Source of the DNA: an uncultured Eubacterium sp.
GTDB taxonomy: Bacteria > Bacillota > Clostridia > Peptostreptococcales > Anaerovoracaceae
Assembly (NCBI GenBank): GCA_937966095.1
Contig: CALCKF010000042.1
Location: 1 to 64,000 of the forward strand
DNA length: 64,000 bases
Reading direction: 5' to 3'
Shown: one piece after another, positions 59,624-64,000 of the stretch
Layout of the letters: each line of letters starts with the position of its first letter
Numbering within the stretch: position 1 is the first letter of the stretch
Translations under genes and position numbers: made by a program
The notes under the pieces: generated by a model
What the model was told of the DNA's origin: nothing
Database searches by the model: none
What the model saw: the letters and a program-made list of their open reading frames with translations, nothing else

Positions 59624-61309
59624 ATGAGTAGTGAAACTTTCCAGATGATCATGACGCTATTGGGAGGTCTGGCTCTGTTCATATTCGGTATGAATTTCAT
59701 GAGCGACGGACTTCAGAAGTCTGCAGGGGAGAAAATGAGGAAAATACTTTCCCTGCTGACAAGAAATCCTGTACTTGGTGTTATAGCGGGTGCTCTGGTA
59801 ACTGCCGTTCTTCAGAGCAGCAGTGCCACAACTGTTATGGTGATCGGCTTTGTAAGTGCAGGACTTATGAAGCTGCCTCAGGCGATAAGTATAGTGCTGG
59901 GTGCCAACATAGGTACGACAATAACAGCACAGCTGATAGCTTTCAGCATAGGAGACTATGCATGGGCTTTCGTCGCAGTAGGATTCGTAATGTATTTTTT
60001 TATAAAGAAAAAAGAGATACTTACATATATAGGCCAGACGATTTTTGCATTTGGTGTGCTGTTCGTTGGAATAAATATTATGGGAGACACTATGAAGCCG
60101 CTGGCTAATTCTCCTGTTTTCATAGACCTTATGATGCAGGTTCAGGACATACCTGTACTTGGAGTGCTTTTGGGAACGGGCATGACAGTAGTGGTGCAGA
60201 GCAGTTCGGCGACCATTGCCGTACTTCAGAATCTTGCCGCTACGGCCGGTCCTGACGGTGTGAGCAGTATAATAGGACTTCAGGGAGCTCTCCCTATACT
60301 TTTTGGAGACAATATAGGAACCACTATAACAGCAGTGCTGGCTTCCATAGGTGCATCTGTAGCAGCTAAGAGGACAGCTGCAGCGCATGTTATTTTCAAT
60401 CTTACCGGTACCCTCATATTCATATGGTTCATTCCTTATTATGCACAGTTCATAGAGATGATTTCTCCAAAGGGAGATGAGGTGGATGTAATCGCAAGGC
60501 AGATAGCCAATGCACACCTCTGTTTCAACCTTTTCAATACGATGATATTTATTCCGCTCATAGGAGTTCTTGTAAAGGTAGTGACAAAGATCGTTCCGGG
60601 CAAAGATCTGGAAAGATTGCCTTCAGAGCCTGTTTTTCTCGACTATAATGTGCTGGAGCAGCCATTTGCGGCTATACATCTGGCGACTAAGGAGCTGGGA
60701 AGATTGGCGGAAATGGCATTCGACATGATAGTTTCAGCTCAGAAGGCCTTCATAGGCAACGACAGTGCCGCCGTAAAAGATGTAATGGAAAAAGAAGATA
60801 TTGTGGATAAGCTGCAGGCCGACATAGTACGTTATCTTTCGGCGATGGTGTCAAAGGAGACAAACACCGAGGAACAGGGAGCCAAGATATCCAGCCTTAT
60901 GCATGTGGCTGCAGATATAGAGCACATAGGAGATCACTGTAAGAATATAGCGGAATTTGCTGATGCTAAGATAAAAAATTCGTATGAATTTTCCGAGGAA
61001 GCATATTCTGAAATATACAGCTGTTTCGATCTGGCGAAGAAAATGGCCGGCAACAGCATAGTATCTCTTGATGAAAACGATATAGATCTTGCATATGAGA
61101 TCCGTGAAATGGAAAAGGAAATGAATAAAAGAGAAAAGGACCTCAGAAAGCATCATATCGTAAGGCTCAATCAGAAGAAATGTTCTCCTGAATTTACAGT
61201 GATATATACTGATGTGATACATGATATAGAGAAGATAGGCGATTATTGCAATAACATAGCTGATGCAGTCATTGAAAAGCACAGCATTGAGAAAGTGGAA
61301 AAAATGTGA
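59624..61309 (+). CDS. Na/Pi cotransporter with C-terminal PhoU-like domain (copy 2)
   Basis: A 561-residue paralogue of the preceding transporter with the same layout. Here both motifs are canonical: LQSSSATTVMVIGF and VQSSSATIAVLQNLA. The PhoU-like domain has LMHVAADIEHIGDHCKNIAEF and KIGDYCNNIADAV. AAGGAGAAG precedes the start. The two genes are probably a tandem duplication that included the promoter. The response regulator gene begins 59 bp downstream and may be co-transcribed. Confidence 0.94.
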   Translation: MSSETFQMIMTLLGGLALFIFGMNFMSDGLQKSAGEKMRKILSLLTRNPVLGVIAGALVTAVLQSSSATTVMVIGFVSAGLMKLPQAISIVLGANIGTTITAQLIAFSIGDYAWAFVAVGFVMYFFIKKKEILTYIGQTIFAFGVLFVGINIMGDTMKPLANSPVFIDLMMQVQDIPVLGVLLGTGMTVVVQSSSATIAVLQNLAATAGPDGVSSIIGLQGALPILFGDNIGTTITAVLASIGASVAAKRTAAAHVIFNLTGTLIFIWFIPYYAQFIEMISPKGDEVDVIARQIANAHLCFNLFNTMIFIPLIGVLVKVVTKIVPGKDLERLPSEPVFLDYNVLEQPFAAIHLATKELGRLAEMAFDMIVSAQKAFIGNDSAAVKDVMEKEDIVDKLQADIVRYLSAMVSKETNTEEQGAKISSLMHVAADIEHIGDHCKNIAEFADAKIKNSYEFSEEAYSEIYSCFDLAKKMAGNSIVSLDENDIDLAYEIREMEKEMNKREKDLRKHHIVRLNQKKCSPEFTVIYTDVIHDIEKIGDYCNNIADAVIEKHSIEKVEKM

Positions 61310-61368
61310 TATTATAAAATAACATCAGCGCAGTAGACTTTGGATAACGGACAAGGAGATATGCGGAT

Positions 61369-62055
61369 ATGAAAAAGATACTGATCGTAGAAGATGAGCC
61401 CAACATAAGAGAACTTATACTTTATAATTTAAAAACCAACGGATACGACGGCATAGCTGCAGAAGACGGCATAATGGGAATAACAATGGTGCATAGTGAA
61501 AAGCCTGATCTCGTTCTGCTTGATATTATGCTGCCGGGGAAAAACGGCTATGATATATGCAAGGAACTCAGAGATGAGGGCAATAACACTCCGATAATAA
61601 TGATAACGGCAAAAACGGAAGAAACTGACAAAGTTATGGGGCTTGAATATGGTGCTGATGACTATATATCAAAACCTTTCGGTATAAGGGAAATGATGGC
61701 AAGGATAAAGGCGGTCCTCAGGAGATATGAGACTGCGCCGGAGACAGGAGAAAATTCTGACACAGTGCTTAAGGTAGGAGATCTCAGTATGAATATAGAA
61801 CGCCATGAGGTCAAGGTTGGTGACAGATATGTGGAACTGACAATAAAAGAATTCGAGCTCCTGAGATATCTCGTCGAGAACAGAGGGCATGTTTTTACCA
61901 GAGACCAGCTGCTGAACAATGTATGGGGAATAGATTATGCCGGTGAGACCAGGACGGTAGATGTGCATATAAGGCACCTTAGACAGAAGCTGGATGATGG
62001 CAGGAACGAGGAGTATATAGAGACCATAAGAGGAAAAGGATATAAAGTGAAATGA
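61369..62055 (+). CDS. phoP: OmpR/PhoP-type response regulator
   Basis: A 228-residue regulator. The receiver domain has the acidic pair EDEP, phospho-acceptor Asp in PDLVLLDIMLPGKNGYD, and the Thr/Lys switch (MITAKTEE; ISKPFGIREMMARIKAVLRR). The C-terminal winged helix has VELTIKEFELLRYLVENRGHVFTRDQLLNNVWG and TRTVDVHIRHLRQKL, PhoB/PhoP style. It most likely binds the TTAACA boxes upstream of the two transporters. AAGGAG precedes the start. Its stop overlaps the kinase start. Confidence 0.92.
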   Translation: MKKILIVEDEPNIRELILYNLKTNGYDGIAAEDGIMGITMVHSEKPDLVLLDIMLPGKNGYDICKELRDEGNNTPIIMITAKTEETDKVMGLEYGADDYISKPFGIREMMARIKAVLRRYETAPETGENSDTVLKVGDLSMNIERHEVKVGDRYVELTIKEFELLRYLVENRGHVFTRDQLLNNVWGIDYAGETRTVDVHIRHLRQKLDDGRNEEYIETIRGKGYKVK

Positions 62056-63032
62056 AGACCAGGTTTACAGTATTGCTGGCAGAAGCCGTGATATCTACTG
62101 TTCTGGCAGTGTTCTTTGTATGGAAACTGAGGATGGTGCCCGATTTGCAGGAAGAGACGGGAAGACAGCTTATGGAGTCTACAGAGTGGAGTATACGCCT
62201 GATAATGATCATATATCTGGTTATAATGCTCCTTATAACCATACAGAGTTATTTTTATATAATAAAACCATATTCGCAGAAAATAAAAGAGATGGAGGCC
62301 GCTGCAGAAGAAAGCAAGAAAGCAGAGGCTATAAGAAAGGAGTTCGTGGCAAATGTGAGCCATGAGCTCAAAACACCCCTGACATCTATCTCAGGCTTTA
62401 TCGAGACACTTCAGGAAGGCGCAGCTGAAGATCCTGAAATAAGAACTAAATTCATAGACATAATAGCTATAGAAACATCGAGACTGAAAAGGCTGATACA
62501 GGATCTGCTGGTACTTTCTGATATAGAAAACAAAAAAGAAGCTGAAGGATACAGTTTCAATGTTAAAGAGGCAATAGAGAACACTGTTGCAGCTCTTAAG
62601 CCTATTGCAGATGATAAGGGTATAGACATACTTCAGGATCTTGACGGCAGCATCAATATAAAGGGCTCTGCAGACAGATTCAGGCAGATGATAATGAATC
62701 TGACGGAAAACGCCATCAAATATTCCGATGATGGAGGGCGTGTATGGATAGATGCACATGATAAAGGCGATAAAATAGTGATAAACGTAAAGGATGAGGG
62801 TATAGGCATAGCACCGGAGCATCACGAAAGGCTATTTGAACGCTTTTACAGAGTGGATAAATCCAGATCGAAAAAAGCAGGGGGAACAGGCCTTGGTCTT
62901 TCTATAGTAAAACATATCGCGGTCCTTTTCGGTGCGACATTGAAAGTAGAAAGCCAGGTGGGTAAAGGTACTACATTTTCTGTCATATTCAACAAGGAGG
63001 AAGATAGCGAAAGTCAGGCAATGAAGAAGTGA
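62052..63032 (+). CDS. phoR: PhoR-like sensor histidine kinase without a large sensor domain
   Basis: A 326-residue membrane kinase. Two helices (about 5-25 and 48-70) enclose only about 20 extracytoplasmic residues, so no PAS or Cache sensor is present. The H-box is FVANVSHELKTPLTSISGFIETLQEG, the N-box MNLTENAIKYSDDGG, the G1 box DEGIGIAPEH, with FERFYRVDKSRSKKAGGTGLGLSIVKHI after it. It overlaps phoP by 4 bp (ATGA). With so little outside sequence, the phosphate signal may come through the PhoU-like transporter domains (inference). Confidence 0.9.
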   Translation: MKTRFTVLLAEAVISTVLAVFFVWKLRMVPDLQEETGRQLMESTEWSIRLIMIIYLVIMLLITIQSYFYIIKPYSQKIKEMEAAAEESKKAEAIRKEFVANVSHELKTPLTSISGFIETLQEGAAEDPEIRTKFIDIIAIETSRLKRLIQDLLVLSDIENKKEAEGYSFNVKEAIENTVAALKPIADDKGIDILQDLDGSINIKGSADRFRQMIMNLTENAIKYSDDGGRVWIDAHDKGDKIVINVKDEGIGIAPEHHERLFERFYRVDKSRSKKAGGTGLGLSIVKHIAVLFGATLKVESQVGKGTTFSVIFNKEEDSESQAMKK

Positions 63033-63045
63033 AAGGAGATTATTA

Positions 63046-64000
63046 TTGACTCTTGATTATTTGATTTCAGATCTCGCATTGATCCTTATAGTTGCGGGTA
63101 TAGTTACGATTGTATTCAAAATGATAAAACTTCCCGTAGTATTGGGATATATCGTTGCGGGATTTTTGATAAGTCCGAATTTCGCATATTTACCTACTGT
63201 GGTCGAATCAGAAGATATACATGTATGGGCCAATATAGGTGTAGTGTTTCTCATGTTCGGTCTTGGTCTGGAGTTCAGCTTCAAAAAGCTTGCCACTGTA
63301 GGAGGCAGTGCATTCGTCACGGCGATGACGGTGATGATCGCCATGATATTCATAGGCACCGGTATCGGAAGCCTGCTTGGCTGGGACAGGATGGACTGCA
63401 TTTTCTTGGGCGGCATGCTGTCAATGTCATCCACCATGATAATATTAAAGGCGTATGAGGAATATAATCTGAAAAAGGAAAAATTTGCACAGCTTGTATT
63501 AAGCACTCTTGTAATAGAGGATATTGCGGGTATTTTCATGATGATAATACTGTCTACAATATCGGTCAGTCAGAGTGTTTCCGGCGTCATGATGTTCAAA
63601 GAGATCGGGATGCTGCTGATGTTTCTCGTCATATGGCTGATCTTAGGCATATATCTGATACCGAGCTTTTTGAAAAAAGTTTCCGGACTTATGAATGATG
63701 AAATGATGCTGATAGTATCTGTTGCGATATGTCTCGGTATGGTGGTCATTGCCGCTTATATAGGCTTTTCGGAAGCATTGGGAGCTTTCCTGGCAGGTTC
63801 TATACTGGCCGGAACAGTGAGGGCCGGGTATATTGAACGTATAGTCAAACCTTTGAAAGACCTTTTCGGAGCAATATTTTTCGTATCTGTAGGTATGATG
63901 ATAGAGACTGATCTCCTTGTGGAATATATAGGACCTATTCTGATAATAACAATCGTTACGATTCTTGGTCAGATGACATTTGCCACTATAGGGATACTGT
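63046..64000 (+). CDS. Kef-type (CPA2) cation:proton antiporter, N-terminal part
   Basis: Membrane antiporter or K+ efflux protein of the monovalent cation:proton antiporter-2 family, cut by the window end after about 318 residues. Visible features are LPVVLGYIVAGFLISPNF, IGVVFLMFGLGLEFSFKKL, LSMSSTMIILKAYEEY and EDIAGIFMMIIL (the paired Glu-Asp of the ion site), then SEALGAFLAGSILAGT. It starts with TTG at 63046 (GGAGATTATTA upstream), 13 bp after phoR. Whether a TrkA-N domain follows cannot be seen. Confidence 0.88.
   Translation, partial: MTLDYLISDLALILIVAGIVTIVFKMIKLPVVLGYIVAGFLISPNFAYLPTVVESEDIHVWANIGVVFLMFGLGLEFSFKKLATVGGSAFVTAMTVMIAMIFIGTGIGSLLGWDRMDCIFLGGMLSMSSTMIILKAYEEYNLKKEKFAQLVLSTLVIEDIAGIFMMIILSTISVSQSVSGVMMFKEIGMLLMFLVIWLILGIYLIPSFLKKVSGLMNDEMMLIVSVAICLGMVVIAAYIGFSEALGAFLAGSILAGTVRAGYIERIVKPLKDLFGAIFFVSVGMMIETDLLVEYIGPILIITIVTILGQMTFATIGIL

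Overview
The window looks like chromosomal DNA of an anaerobic, endospore-forming member of the Clostridia (Firmicutes). The evidence is sporulation and germination genes (spoVAF, a cwlJ/gerQ pair, yqfC-yqfD, ylmC, tepA), rubrerythrin with a PerR-type regulator, pyruvate phosphate dikinase plus biotin pyruvate carboxylase, a Gram-positive sortase-type surface protein, T-box and FMN riboswitches, and frequent GTG/TTG starts. The genus cannot be fixed from the sequence alone. No rRNA, tRNA or CRISPR array was recognised.

Layout. 1-3.1 kb (minus): the N-terminal half of citrate synthase (cut by the window edge), an ArcD-type arginine/ornithine antiporter and a Crp/Fnr regulator. The regulator shares a palindromic control region with a divergent Nim-type flavoprotein. 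3.9-6.1 kb: a large secreted protein with an NlpC/P60-like head and a VaFE/ester-bond domain, preceded by a Spo0A-like box. 6.2-10.8 kb (minus): an SSS transporter under a T-box leader with a UAC (Tyr) specifier, the UPF0210/ACT pair and an Elp3-like radical SAM protein. 10.9-15.8 kb: polysaccharide deacetylase, DUF6873 protein, ung, azlCD and a methyltransferase. 15.9-22.5 kb: typA/bipA, mscS, pyruvate carboxylase and a small membrane protein. 22.6-25 kb: the germination block spoVAF, cwlJ, gerQ. 25-35.9 kb: L,D-transpeptidase, dnaE, pfkA, dinB, membrane proteins and two FAD oxidoreductases.

35.9-46.4 kb is the widely conserved Firmicutes order yqfC-yqfD-phoH-ybeY-cdd-era-recO-glyQS, here without pgpH and dgkA between phoH and cdd, followed by ppdK. 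Then come perR-rbr, an APC permease overlapping mtnA, ylmC, tepA and an orphan TadZ/CpaE-like protein. 52.7-56.5 kb is a complete riboflavin operon (ribD-ribE-ribBA-ribH) under an FMN riboswitch. 56.5-57.3 kb is an IS200-type element. 57.7-63 kb is a phosphate module: two paralogous Na/Pi cotransporters, each preceded by three PhoP-type half-boxes at 11-bp periodicity, then a PhoP/PhoR-like two-component system. A truncated Kef/CPA2 antiporter ends the window.

The most unexplained signal is a family of about 35-bp palindrome-ended units (TATCGYR ... TRCGATA, variable interior). They occur as one single copy (3.7 kb) and two four-unit arrays (37.4-37.6 kb and 57.4-57.6 kb). Unit length is nearly constant and the start-to-start steps (60-62 or 72 bp) are similar in both arrays, while the interiors are unrelated in sequence but often self-complementary.
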